Of a stretch of 10,773 nt of DNA, positions 1 to 7,004 are shown one piece after another; position 1 is the stretch's first letter, and every line of letters begins with the position of its first letter. The stretch is from Betaproteobacteria bacterium (GTDB lineage: Bacteria > Pseudomonadota > Gammaproteobacteria > Burkholderiales > SG8-41), in the NCBI GenBank assembly GCA_029883965.1, contig JAOUIN010000062.1, positions 1 through 10,773 of the forward strand, read 5' to 3'. The notes beneath the pieces were generated by a model that worked only from the letters and a program-made list of their open reading frames with translations, was not told where the DNA came from and made no database searches. The translations under genes and the position numbers were made by a program.

Positions 1-500
1 CCGCCGTCGAACAGTATCAATGGGTCACGCCGCTGCAGATGATCGATGGCCTGGCACTGGGGGAGACCACACCAGGCCCGCTGATCATGGTGGTCGCATT
101 CGTCGGCTTCGTCGGCGGCTGGACCACGCAGTTCCTCGGCGCCGACAACCTGTTCATCGCCGGCGCACTGGCGGCGACGGTGGTCACCTACTTCACGTTC
201 CTGCCGAGCTTCATGTTCATATTCCTCGGCGGTCCGCTGGTGGAAACCACGCACGGTGACCTGAAATTCACTGCGCCGCTGACCGGCATCACCGCCGCAG
301 TAGTCGGCGTGATCCTCAATCTCGCGGTGTTTTTCGCGTACCACGTGTTGTGGCCGGATGGTCTGGACGGTCGCTTCGACTGGCCATCGGCCATCATCGG
401 CATTGCCGCTTTTCTCGCGCTGTGGCGCTGGAAAGCCGGCATCATGCCGATGATCGGCGTCTGTGCGGCGGTCGGTGCCGCCTGGACAATGCTGATCTGA
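1..500 (+). CDS. chrA: Chromate transporter ChrA, C-terminal part (5' truncated by window edge)
   Basis: An open frame enters from the left edge (first full codon at base 3) and ends at TGA 498-500, giving about 165 residues. Members of the CHR family are inner-membrane carriers that export chromate and are linked to chromate resistance. The visible part begins AVEQYQWVTPLQMIDGLALG and continues with ETTPGPLIM, the signature of the second CHR half-domain. Several long hydrophobic segments follow (for example around the GFVGG, FTFLPSFMFIFLGGP and TGITAAVVGVILNLAVFF stretches), as expected for membrane helices. An ATG at 39-41 lies inside the conserved region, so it is not the start. Long-chain ChrA proteins have about 400 residues in two homologous halves, so roughly the last 40% is present. 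The stop codon directly abuts the end of the convergent amidotransferase gene. Regulation cannot be judged because the promoter is outside the window. Confidence 0.9.
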   Translation, partial: AVEQYQWVTPLQMIDGLALGETTPGPLIMVVAFVGFVGGWTTQFLGADNLFIAGALAATVVTYFTFLPSFMFIFLGGPLVETTHGDLKFTAPLTGITAAVVGVILNLAVFFAYHVLWPDGLDGRFDWPSAIIGIAAFLALWRWKAGIMPMIGVCAAVGAAWTMLI

Positions 501-1214
501 TCACGCCGCGAGCCCGCTGACCCAGCGGCCGTAAATCCGGTCAGCCACGGCATTCAGCGCACGCAGTTTCGCGGCAATGCCGTCCTCCATTTCGGCGGGC
601 GTCTGCACCGACTCCAGGCGGCCCGCAAGCAATTCAACCTCCGCTGCCCATTCGCGACACCAGGCACGGATCATTGAAGCGGTCATTTCGACATGGCACT
701 GCATTGCGAAATGCCTGCCCATGACGAAGGCCTGATTAGCACACCACGCACTGCTCATGATGCGCGTGGCACCCGCGGGAATCGCAAAGGTTTCACCGTG
801 CCAGTGATAGGACAGGAAATTGCGCAGTCCGTCGCCCAGCCAGTGCCGCGCGTGCGGATGATCCAGCACCTCAACCTGACCCCAGCCGATCTCCTTGACC
901 GCGTTGCGTGTCACTGCGGCACCCAGCGCCCTGGCCATCAACTGCCCTCCCAGGCAATGTCCGATCACCGGCACGTCACGCGCCACCGCATCGCGTATCA
1001 GCGCAAGCACCTGCGGAATCCACGGAAGGCTATCGTTAACACTCATGGGGCCACCCATGAAACAGAGGCCGGCATATCCGGCGGCGTTCGCCGGCACCGA
1101 TGCGCCGACATCTATCCCGATGACTTCAAAGGGAATATTCCTGTTCTCAAGGTACGTGGCAAAATAGGCTGGCCCTTCGACAGGCGCATGGCGAAAAATG
1201 GCGACGGGCTTCAT
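501..1214 (-). CDS. Class I glutamine amidotransferase-like protein
   Basis: A 237-residue cytoplasmic protein of the stand-alone class I (GATase1) family related to the glutaminase domain of GMP synthetase. Such domains hydrolyse glutamine and pass ammonia to a partner; what this one aminates, if anything, is unknown. The nucleophile elbow GHCLGGQ puts the catalytic Cys at C87, preceded by an FMGGPMSVND oxyanion-type loop (52-61). The other catalytic residues are in QCHVEM (H174, E176), where relatives more often have Q-F-H-P-E. The triad is therefore complete. The last 60 residues are a helical extension beyond the core. The start ATG (1212-1214) lies 10 bp from the start of the divergent protease gene. 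No Shine-Dalgarno precedes it: the bases directly upstream are CCTCC, the complement of the neighbour's ribosome binding site. The 3' end touches the chrA stop. The family is clear; the substrate is not. Confidence 0.85.
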   Translation of the reverse strand: MKPVAIFRHAPVEGPAYFATYLENRNIPFEVIGIDVGASVPANAAGYAGLCFMGGPMSVNDSLPWIPQVLALIRDAVARDVPVIGHCLGGQLMARALGAAVTRNAVKEIGWGQVEVLDHPHARHWLGDGLRNFLSYHWHGETFAIPAGATRIMSSAWCANQAFVMGRHFAMQCHVEMTASMIRAWCREWAAEVELLAGRLESVQTPAEMEDGIAAKLRALNAVADRIYGRWVSGLAA

Positions 1215-1219
1215 GGAGG
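1215..1219 (+). promoter_or_regulatory. Ribosome binding site GGAGG of the aspartic protease gene
   Basis: GGAGG stands 4 bases before ATG 1224. It fixes that start against an in-frame open stretch reaching upstream to 693. It lies in the bases directly before the amidotransferase start on the other strand. Confidence 0.75.
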
Positions 1220-1223
1220 CATC

Positions 1224-1898
1224 ATGAAAAAAACTGAGTTGGCATATTTCAATATTAAAGCAATCCTTTCAGCTCTCCTGCTCGGCCCGCTGGCGGTCGC
1301 GGCCGCGGAAATCAGCATCGTCGGACTGTTCAGCGGCAAGGCGGTCGTCGTCGTCGACGACGGCAAACCGCGCACGTTGTCCATCGGGCAGACCTCGCCC
1401 GAGGGCATCAAGCTGCTCGCCGCTGACAGCAGCGCGGCAGTCATCGAATACCAGGGACGGCGGCAGACGCTGCCGCTGGCCAGCGGCTGGCGCATCCGCG
1501 GCCCCAGCCTCTCCGCGCCCAGTTCGGCCTCTTCGGTCACTTTGACCGCCGACGCCCAGGGTCACTACCAGACGCTGGGCCAGGTCAACGGCGGGACCGT
1601 GCAGTTCCTGGTCGATACCGGCGCGACCTCCATCGCGCTGCCCAGCGCCGAAGCACGGCGGCTGGGCATCAATTACCTGAACGGTGAGCGCGGCTACACG
1701 CAGACGGCCAACGGCCGCGCTCGGGCCTACAAGATCAAGCTGGACACCGTGAAAGTCGGTGACATCACGCTGCATGCCGTAGACGCCGTGGTGCTGGAAG
1801 GCGATGGACTGAAAATCGCGCTGCTGGGCATGAGTTTTCTCAACCGCACCGACATGAAGCGCGACGGGCAGGCGCTGACGCTGATACGGCGTTTCTGA
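1224..1898 (+). CDS. Retropepsin-like aspartic protease, clan AA (secreted or membrane-anchored)
   Basis: A 224-residue protein of the bacterial single-domain retropepsin-like family (TIGR02281 type), probably active as a dimer outside the cytoplasm. The N-terminus has two Lys and a hydrophobic run (about 13-28, ending A-A-A), which reads as a signal peptide with cleavage near residue 28, or as an anchor. Residues 29-92 form a beta-rich region with no assigned function. Residues 110-224 are the protease domain: catalytic D131 in FLVDTGATSIALP, and the C-terminal LLGMSFLNR motif (200-208) typical of the family. The frame is open as far as 693, but the signal peptide and a GGAGG 4 bases upstream select ATG 1224. 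The first 14 codons are AT-rich compared with the rest, which is common for Lys-rich signal peptides and may also hold the promoter of the divergent amidotransferase. Substrates cannot be inferred. Confidence 0.88.
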   Translation: MKKTELAYFNIKAILSALLLGPLAVAAAEISIVGLFSGKAVVVVDDGKPRTLSIGQTSPEGIKLLAADSSAAVIEYQGRRQTLPLASGWRIRGPSLSAPSSASSVTLTADAQGHYQTLGQVNGGTVQFLVDTGATSIALPSAEARRLGINYLNGERGYTQTANGRARAYKIKLDTVKVGDITLHAVDAVVLEGDGLKIALLGMSFLNRTDMKRDGQALTLIRRF

Positions 1899-1926
1899 AC
1901 CGCAGCTCTGCTATTGGGCTGCAGCT

Positions 1927-3186
1927 CTACTTGTCGCGATCCCGCTCACCGCCCACCATTGACAGCAGGTGACCGAACTTGGTGCGCTTGGTATCAAGGT
2001 AACTGCGGTTGGCATTGCGTGGCGGCACTTCGACGGCAACGCGCTCCACCACCTTGAGGCCGTAATCGGCAAGTGCCGCGACCTTGTCGGGGTTGTTGGT
2101 CATCAGCCGCACTTCACGCACCCCCAGATCAAACAGGATGTGCGCACCGGCACGGTAATCACGCATGTCGGCAGCAAAGCCCAGCGCGTGATTGGCTTCA
2201 ACGGTGTCCTGCCCCTGGTCCTGCAGCGCATAGGCGCGGATCTTGTTGAGCAGGCCGATGCCACGACCTTCGTCAAACATGTAGATCAGCACGCCGCTGC
2301 CGGCTTTTTCAATCATCGCCATCGCAGCATCCAGTTGCTCGCCGCAATCGCAACGCTCGGAGCCGAACACGTCACCGGTCAGGCACTGCGAATGCAGGCG
2401 CACCAGCGCCGGTTCTCCGGGTTTGATCTCGCCCTTGACCAGCGCAACAAACAGATTGGTTTCCAGGTTGTCGGCGTACACAATCATCTTGAACTCGCCG
2501 GCCTTGCTCGTCGGCAGCACGGTCTCGGCCTTGCGTCGGATCGCGCGCTCGTTGTCGCGATAGGCGACGAGATCGGCGATATCGAGTATGCGGATGCCGT
2601 GTTTCGCAGCAAAGTGTTCCAGATCGGGACGTCGCGCCATCGTGCCGTCGGGATTCATGATTTCGCAGATCACGCCGGCAGGCTTGAGGCCTGCAAGCCT
2701 GGCGAGATCCACCGCCGCCTCGGTATGGCCGCGCCGCACCAGCACGCCGCCGTCCAGCGCGCGCAGTGTCTGCAGCCGGCCGGGCCGGATCAGGTCGGCT
2801 GGTTTGGCATTGTCCGCGATGGCCACCGCAATGGTCCGCGCGCGATCGGGCGCAGACATGCCCGAACCCACGCCCTCACGGGCGTCGATCGGCGTTGCAA
2901 ATGCGGTGCCGAATTTCGACTGGTTGCCGGTGTCGTCAGTGATCAGTGACAGGCCCAGCGTGCGCAAACGGTCTTCGGTCAGCGCCAGCGAAATCAGGCC
3001 GCGACCTTCGCTCGCCATGAAGTTGATCGCTGCGGGCGTTGCGCGTTCGGCAGCGACGAACAGATCACCTTCGTTCTCGCGGTCCTCGCTGTCGACCAAT
3101 ATCACCATCTGCCCGCGCCGCACATCGGGCAGGAACTGCTCGATGGTGAACTCTTTGGTGCGTTTGCCGGTTGTTGTATCGGACAT
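1927..3186 (-). CDS. ribBA: Bifunctional 3,4-dihydroxy-2-butanone 4-phosphate synthase / GTP cyclohydrolase II
   Basis: A 419-residue cytoplasmic enzyme of riboflavin synthesis, the usual length for RibBA. The N-terminal half (about 10-212) is DHBP synthase, converting ribulose 5-phosphate to the four-carbon precursor. It has the acidic Mg site DSEDRENEGD (32-41), RRGHTEAAVD (151-160, H154) and VICEIMN (172-178). The C-terminal half (about 230-415) is GTP cyclohydrolase II with zinc ligands C268, C279 and C281 in HSQCLTGDVFGSERCDCG, the DEGRGIGL motif (R308) and LMTNNPDK. The GCH II half is fully intact, unlike the degenerate half seen in many pseudomonad RibBA proteins. In the DHBPS half, S66 and R137 replace residues that are normally Cys (GRGLIC) and His (PGH). 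The gene lies 75 bp after folE, in an AT-rich gap with an inverted repeat before its start. No FMN riboswitch fits there. GGTGA lies 7 bases before the ATG. Confidence 0.95.
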   Translation of the reverse strand: MSDTTTGKRTKEFTIEQFLPDVRRGQMVILVDSEDRENEGDLFVAAERATPAAINFMASEGRGLISLALTEDRLRTLGLSLITDDTGNQSKFGTAFATPIDAREGVGSGMSAPDRARTIAVAIADNAKPADLIRPGRLQTLRALDGGVLVRRGHTEAAVDLARLAGLKPAGVICEIMNPDGTMARRPDLEHFAAKHGIRILDIADLVAYRDNERAIRRKAETVLPTSKAGEFKMIVYADNLETNLFVALVKGEIKPGEPALVRLHSQCLTGDVFGSERCDCGEQLDAAMAMIEKAGSGVLIYMFDEGRGIGLLNKIRAYALQDQGQDTVEANHALGFAADMRDYRAGAHILFDLGVREVRLMTNNPDKVAALADYGLKVVERVAVEVPPRNANRSYLDTKRTKFGHLLSMVGGERDRDK

Positions 3187-3261
3187 GGCGCGGTCACCGA
3201 CCGCAAGCTTGCGGTATATCGTAAATATTTGATTTTATTCGTATTTTTATCATTCGCTCGA
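3187..3261 (-). promoter_or_regulatory. AT-rich folE-ribBA intergenic region, possible ribBA promoter
   Basis: This 75-bp gap is strikingly AT-rich between 3216 and 3250 compared with its GC-rich surroundings. On the - strand it holds a TAAAAT hexamer (5 of 6 to the -10 consensus) and TACGAT, but I find no convincing -35 at the right distance. It could give ribBA its own promoter or simply be a spacer inside the operon. The part next to ribBA carries the inverted repeat at 3191-3215. Confidence 0.3.
3191..3215 (-). repeat. Perfect 16-bp palindrome plus adjoining short hairpin before ribBA
   Basis: ACCGCAAGCTTGCGGT (3200-3215) is a perfect palindrome. Next to it, CGGT-C-ACCG (3191-3199) is a second inverted repeat sharing the CGGT/ACCG arms, so alternative pairings are possible. 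In the mRNA the hairpin nearest ribBA would contain GGTGA, the best Shine-Dalgarno candidate. There is no T-run, so it is not an intrinsic terminator. It could be a protein operator or an RNA switch. Confidence 0.55.
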
Positions 3262-3921
3262 TCAAGCGCGCGACGCGATCAGGCGCAGGAACTCGGCCCG
3301 GGTGACGTCCTTGTTGAATTCGCCGGTGAACGCGGACGTCGATGCGATCGAATTCTGTTTCTGGATGCCGCGCATGATCATGCACATGTGCTGCGCTTCG
3401 ATCACCACCGCAACGCCGGCGGGATTCAGGGTTTCCTGAATGCAATCACGGATCTGCACCGTCAGCCGCTCCTGCACCTGCAGCCGCCGCGCGTAGGCAT
3501 CGACCACTCGGGGCACTTTCGACAGGCCGACGATGCGGCCCTGTGGAATATACGCGACATGCGCCTTGCCGAAGAACGGCAGCAGGTGATGCTCGCACAG
3601 CGAATACACCTCGATGTCGCGCACGATCACCATCTGCTGGTATTCCTCGGTGAACATGGCCGAGCGCAGAATTTCCGCCGGATCGAGATCATAGCCGTGC
3701 GTCAGAAATTGCAGGGCCTTGGCCACCCGTTCCGGCGTCTTGACGAGACCTTCGCGGTCGGGATCCTCGCCGACGTCCCTGAGCACTTCGCGATACCGGT
3801 CGGCAATGCGGCGGATGGTTTCCGGATTGTACTGGTCATTCCTGGCGTAACCGTCCATGACGTTTTCTTCGCGCATGTCCGAATCACGCATATTTTGTAC
3901 ACCGAGGTCGCGCGGCTTCAT
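3262..3921 (-). CDS. folE: GTP cyclohydrolase I, type IA (zinc)
   Basis: A 219-residue cytoplasmic enzyme converting GTP to 7,8-dihydroneopterin triphosphate, the first step to folate and pterins; the family forms toroidal decamers. Zinc ligands are C109 and H112 in SLCEHHLLPF and C180 in QHMCMIMRG. Other family blocks present are DPDREGLVKTPERVAKAL (54-70), IPQGRIVGLSKVPRVVD (125-141) and the RGIQKQNS motif (184-191). The ATG at 3921 overlaps the dxs stop as ATGA, implying translational coupling. The first 25 or so residues are not conserved, and ATG codons at residues 11, 16 and 22 are alternative starts; none has a strong Shine-Dalgarno. The last of these would give a protein beginning MDGYARNDQY. 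Placement of a zinc-type folE directly behind dxs joins pterin synthesis to the isoprenoid operon. Confidence 0.95.
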   Translation of the reverse strand: MKPRDLGVQNMRDSDMREENVMDGYARNDQYNPETIRRIADRYREVLRDVGEDPDREGLVKTPERVAKALQFLTHGYDLDPAEILRSAMFTEEYQQMVIVRDIEVYSLCEHHLLPFFGKAHVAYIPQGRIVGLSKVPRVVDAYARRLQVQERLTVQIRDCIQETLNPAGVAVVIEAQHMCMIMRGIQKQNSIASTSAFTGEFNKDVTRAEFLRLIASRA

Positions 3922-5810
3922 TGCGGCTTTACCCTGGCGAGCCGCTCACGAATCGAATCGGCAATACCGGCGGCATCCAGCCCGACGCTGGCCAGCTGCA
4001 GTGCCGGATCACCCTGGTCGATGAACCGGTCCGGCAATCCCAGTTGCAGTACGGGGACCGTGCAGCCCAGTCTCTCCAGCACCTCCAGCACCGCGCTGCC
4101 GGCGCCGCCCATGACCACGTTCTCCTCGATCGTCACCAGCAATGAATGTTTCCCGGCAAGCGCGCGCACGAGGTCCTCGTCCAGCGGTTTGACAAAACGC
4201 ATGTTAGCCACTGTCGCATCGAATTCGCCGGCGACCGCCAGGCCCGGCGTCAGCATCGAGCCGAAAGCCAGGATCGCGACGCCGCCCGCGCCCTCGCGGC
4301 GGATCTCCCCGCGGCCGACCGGCAACGCCTTCATCGCTTTTTCAATCGCCACGCCCGGCCCGCTGCCGCGCGGGTAGCGCACGGCCACCGGCGTATCCAT
4401 CTGGAACGCGGTATAGAGCATCTGCCGGCACTCATTTTCATCGGCCGGCGCCATCACCGTCATGTTGGGCAGGCACCGCAGATACGTCAGGTCGAAACTG
4501 CCGTTATGCGTCGCACCGTCCGCGCCCACCAGGCCGCCGCGATCCAGCGCAAAAATGATCGGCAGATTCTGGATCTGCACATCGTGAATCAACTGATCGT
4601 AGGCGCGCTGCAGGAAAGTCGAATAAATCGCGACCACCGGCTTGTAGCCCTCACAGGCGACTCCTGCGGCGAACGTAACCGCATGCTGCTCGGCTATGCC
4701 GACATCAAAATATCGGTTGGGGTGCTCCGCTGCGAACCGGACCATGCCCGAGCCTTCGCGCATCGCCGGGGTAATGGCCACCAGACGCGGATCGCGCGCG
4801 GCCATGTCGCACAGCCAGTCGCCGAATACCTGGGTGTACGTCGGCTTGCCGCCGGACTTGCCGCCGGCAATGCCGCTGACGTGATTGAACTTGGACACAC
4901 CGTGATACAGGATCGGATCCACTTCCGCGAGCTTGTAGCCCTGGCCCTTGCGCGTGACCACATGCAGGAACTGCGGCCCCTTCAGGCGCTTGATGTTGTG
5001 CAGTGTCGGAATCAGCGCATCAAGATCGTGGCCGTCGATTGGACCAATGTAGTTGAAGCCGAACTCCTCGAACAGCGTGCCCGGCGTGACCATGCCCTTG
5101 ACGTGCTCTTCGGTGCGTCGCGCCAGATCGCCCAGCATTTTTTCGCCCAGGCCCTTGGCGGCGGCATAAAAACGGCCCGACATCAGCCGCGCCAGATATT
5201 TGTTCAGCGCGCCCACCGGCGGTGAAATCGACATGTCGTTGTCGTTGAGTATCACCAGCAGATCAACATCCATGTCGCCGGCGTTATTAAGCGCCTCGAA
5301 CGCCATCCCCGCGCTCATCGCGCCATCCCCGATGATCGCCACCGCGTGCCGGGGTTCACCTTTGAGTTTTGCCGCAACCGCCATGCCGAGCGCGGCGCTG
5401 ATCGACGTACTCGAGTGCGCCGTGCCGAAGGTGTCGTACTCGGACTCTTCGCGCCGCGGAAAGCCGGAAAGCCCCTGCCACATCCGCAGCCCCTTCATGG
5501 CTTCGCGGCGGCCGGTCAGGATCTTGTGGCCATAGGTCTGATGGCCCACATCCCACACCAGCCGGTCATGCGGCGTGTCAAAAACATAATGCAGCGCAAT
5601 GGTCAGCTCGACCGTGCCGAGATTCGACGACAGATGCCCGCCGGTCTGACTGACCGACTCCAGCAGATAGGTGCGCAACTCGTTCGCGAGCCGCGGCAGC
5701 TGGCTGCGCTCCAGCAGCCGCAGGTCGCGCGGCTCTGCAATGGATTCCAGCAACCCGAAATCCGGCTTGTCGTGTTCCCCGGCTCCTGACATGGTCAATG
5801 TTCCGCTCAT
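3918..5810 (-). CDS. dxs: 1-deoxy-D-xylulose-5-phosphate synthase
   Basis: A 630-residue thiamine diphosphate enzyme, close to the usual length of about 620. It condenses pyruvate and glyceraldehyde 3-phosphate to DXP, the entry step of the MEP isoprenoid pathway and a precursor of thiamine and pyridoxal. Visible signatures are GGHLSSNLG (H59), DVGHQTYGHK (H90), the ThDP/Mg motif GDGAMSAGMAFEALNNAG (161-178), NDNDMSI, and IAEQHAV with the catalytic Glu at 374. The C-terminal transketolase domain is complete. N176 stands where Dxs proteins usually have His (N-H-A-G), a minor difference. The gene starts 12 bp after ispA and its stop overlaps the folE start, so all lie in one operon. ATG 5792 (residue 7) is an alternative start; neither has a clear Shine-Dalgarno, which suggests coupling to ispA translation. 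Confidence 0.97.
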   Translation of the reverse strand: MSGTLTMSGAGEHDKPDFGLLESIAEPRDLRLLERSQLPRLANELRTYLLESVSQTGGHLSSNLGTVELTIALHYVFDTPHDRLVWDVGHQTYGHKILTGRREAMKGLRMWQGLSGFPRREESEYDTFGTAHSSTSISAALGMAVAAKLKGEPRHAVAIIGDGAMSAGMAFEALNNAGDMDVDLLVILNDNDMSISPPVGALNKYLARLMSGRFYAAAKGLGEKMLGDLARRTEEHVKGMVTPGTLFEEFGFNYIGPIDGHDLDALIPTLHNIKRLKGPQFLHVVTRKGQGYKLAEVDPILYHGVSKFNHVSGIAGGKSGGKPTYTQVFGDWLCDMAARDPRLVAITPAMREGSGMVRFAAEHPNRYFDVGIAEQHAVTFAAGVACEGYKPVVAIYSTFLQRAYDQLIHDVQIQNLPIIFALDRGGLVGADGATHNGSFDLTYLRCLPNMTVMAPADENECRQMLYTAFQMDTPVAVRYPRGSGPGVAIEKAMKALPVGRGEIRREGAGGVAILAFGSMLTPGLAVAGEFDATVANMRFVKPLDEDLVRALAGKHSLLVTIEENVVMGGAGSAVLEVLERLGCTVPVLQLGLPDRFIDQGDPALQLASVGLDAAGIADSIRERLARVKPQ

Positions 5811-5822
5811 GGCGCCATTGTC

Positions 5823-6719
5823 TCAGAACTTGCGCAGCACAATGAAATCCGCCAGTTGTGCCAATCTTGCGCCGCGCTGACCGAACGGCGCAATCGCCTG
5901 CAACGCATCCTCGCGCAACTCCGCCGCCAGCGCCTTGGCCTGGGCAATACCCATGGCGCTGACATAGGTGGGTTTGCCCTGCTCGGCATCCTTGCCGGCG
6001 GTCTTGCCCAGCGTCGCCGTCGGCGCGTCCGCATCGAGCACATCATCGACCACCTGAAAAGCCAGTCCCACGGCCTTGGCAAATGCATCGACCCGCGCAA
6101 ACTCGGCCTCGCTGAGCCCGTTGCCGCAACGTGCGCCGAGTACTGCCGCGGCGCGGATCAGTGCGCCGGTCTTGTGTATATGCATGAACTCCAGTTCCGG
6201 CACTGACAAGGTCTTGCCCACAGCCGCCAGGTCTATTGCCTGACCCCCGGCCATGCCGCGTGAACCGGCAGCTCTTGCCAGCAGTTTGACGATTTCGAGT
6301 TGCGCGCCGGCATCGTCGGTGAGACGGTATTCCCCAAGCAGCTGGAACGCCAGGCTCTGCAGTGCGTCACCGACCAGCAGTGCGGTTGCCTCATCGAACT
6401 CGACATGACAGGTTGGCTTGCCCCGCCGCAACACGTCGTCGTCCATGCTCGGCAGGTCGTCGTGCACCAGCGAATAGGCGTGGATGATTTCGACGGCCGC
6501 ACCGGCCACTGTTGTCCGTTCCGGATCGGCCCGCGACAGTTCACCGGCAGCATAAGCCAGCAGTGGGCGCACGCGCTTGCCGGCACCGAGCACGGCATAG
6601 CGCATCGCCGCATGCAGGCGCTGCGGCGCGATGTCGGGCTGCGGCAGCACCTGCTGCAGAAACGCTTCGATACGTTCCTGCCCGGCTGCAGCCCAGGCCT
6701 GAAAACCGGTGTTGGTCAC
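5823..6719 (-). CDS. ispA: Farnesyl diphosphate synthase (short-chain polyprenyl synthase)
   Basis: A cytoplasmic prenyltransferase that joins IPP to DMAPP and GPP to give FPP. I choose GTG 6719 as start: it gives 298 residues, matching the roughly 299 of IspA, and sits 14 bases after the xseB stop. The frame is open up to an ATG at 6821, but those 34 extra residues lie over xseB coding sequence and look unlike the family. Numbering from the GTG: GKRVRP is at 47-52, the first Asp-rich motif DDLPSMDDD at 87-95 (with the two-residue insertion and the preceding Tyr typical of bacterial FPP synthases), GGQAIDL at 158-164, KTGALIRA at 183-190, and the second Asp motif DDVLD at 225-229. Dxs follows after 12 bp, so an enzyme that consumes MEP-pathway products is co-expressed with the pathway's first enzyme. 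Chain length C15 is inferred from the motif pattern. Confidence 0.93.
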   Translation of the reverse strand: MTNTGFQAWAAAGQERIEAFLQQVLPQPDIAPQRLHAAMRYAVLGAGKRVRPLLAYAAGELSRADPERTTVAGAAVEIIHAYSLVHDDLPSMDDDVLRRGKPTCHVEFDEATALLVGDALQSLAFQLLGEYRLTDDAGAQLEIVKLLARAAGSRGMAGGQAIDLAAVGKTLSVPELEFMHIHKTGALIRAAAVLGARCGNGLSEAEFARVDAFAKAVGLAFQVVDDVLDADAPTATLGKTAGKDAEQGKPTYVSAMGIAQAKALAAELREDALQAIAPFGQRGARLAQLADFIVLRKF

Positions 6720-6733
6720 AATGTTGGAACGAG

Positions 6734-6973
6734 CTACTGCTCGGTTGTGCCGAAATTCTTCAGCACGCTGTTTTCCAGAATTTTTACCTGCTGCTGGGCA
6801 TCCTGCAGCTGTGCCTGACAAACCTTGAGCAGTTCGGCACCACGCTTGTAGGCGGCCAGCGACTGCTCCAGCGGCATCTGGCCTTCCTCCATGGCTTCAA
6901 CGATTTTTTCAAGCTCCGCCAGCGCGGTCTCGAACGCAGGGGCAGATGATGGGGGTTTGCTGGTTTTGGGCAT
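6734..6973 (-). CDS. xseB: Exodeoxyribonuclease VII small subunit
   Basis: A 79-residue protein, the usual size for XseB. Several small subunits bind the large XseA subunit to form exonuclease VII, which degrades single-stranded DNA from both ends; xseA is not in this window. The family core runs from FETALAELEKIVEAME (14-28) through GQMPLEQSLAAYKRGAELLK (31-50) to a Gln-rich second helix, forming the expected helical hairpin or coiled coil. The first 12 residues are a Ser/Pro-rich tail. Its stop (TAG 6736-6734) is 14 bases before the ispA GTG. It is the first gene of the xseB-ispA-dxs-folE operon. A GAGGT Shine-Dalgarno about 9-10 bases upstream lies in the 3' arm of a leader hairpin, and a likely promoter stands just upstream of that. 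Confidence 0.95.
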   Translation of the reverse strand: MPKTSKPPSSAPAFETALAELEKIVEAMEEGQMPLEQSLAAYKRGAELLKVCQAQLQDAQQQVKILENSVLKNFGTTEQ

Positions 6974-6982
6974 GGACTGCTC

Positions 6983-6999
6983 GACCTCGCGGAGAGGTC
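6983..6999 (-). repeat. Leader hairpin covering the xseB Shine-Dalgarno
   Basis: On the mRNA strand GACCTC-TCCGC-GAGGTC forms a perfect 6-bp stem with a 5-base loop. The 3' arm contains GAGGT, the best ribosome binding site for xseB (ATG 6973). No T-run follows, so it is not a terminator. It may lower or gate translation of the first gene in the operon. Confidence 0.5.
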
Positions 7000-7004
7000 A
7001 GGAA

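Noticed and set aside
693..1223. Upstream in-frame extension of the aspartic protease to an ATG at 693 (401 residues)
   Set aside because: The extra part is antisense to the amidotransferase, is unlike the family, and would bury the signal peptide. ATG 1224 has a GGAGG.
1899..1930. Possible bidirectional terminator between the protease and ribBA (GCAGC...GCTGC, with a repeated GCAGCTCT)
   Set aside because: The stem is only five base pairs with an 11-base loop and no T-run on either side; too weak to annotate.
1969..2949. 326-codon + strand open frame antisense to ribBA
   Set aside because: It is a high-GC codon shadow of ribBA with no recognisable domain and a composition mirroring the opposite strand.
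3187..3261. FMN riboswitch upstream of ribBA
   Set aside because: The gap is only 75 bp and lacks the conserved sequence blocks; the real element needs well over 100 bases.
4146..5225. 359-codon + strand open frame antisense to dxs
   Set aside because: Arg/His-rich shadow of a clearly real dxs. No ribosome binding site or domain.
6720..6821. Longer ispA start at ATG 6821
   Set aside because: It would add 34 residues overlapping the xseB coding region. GTG 6719 gives the normal family length and spacing.
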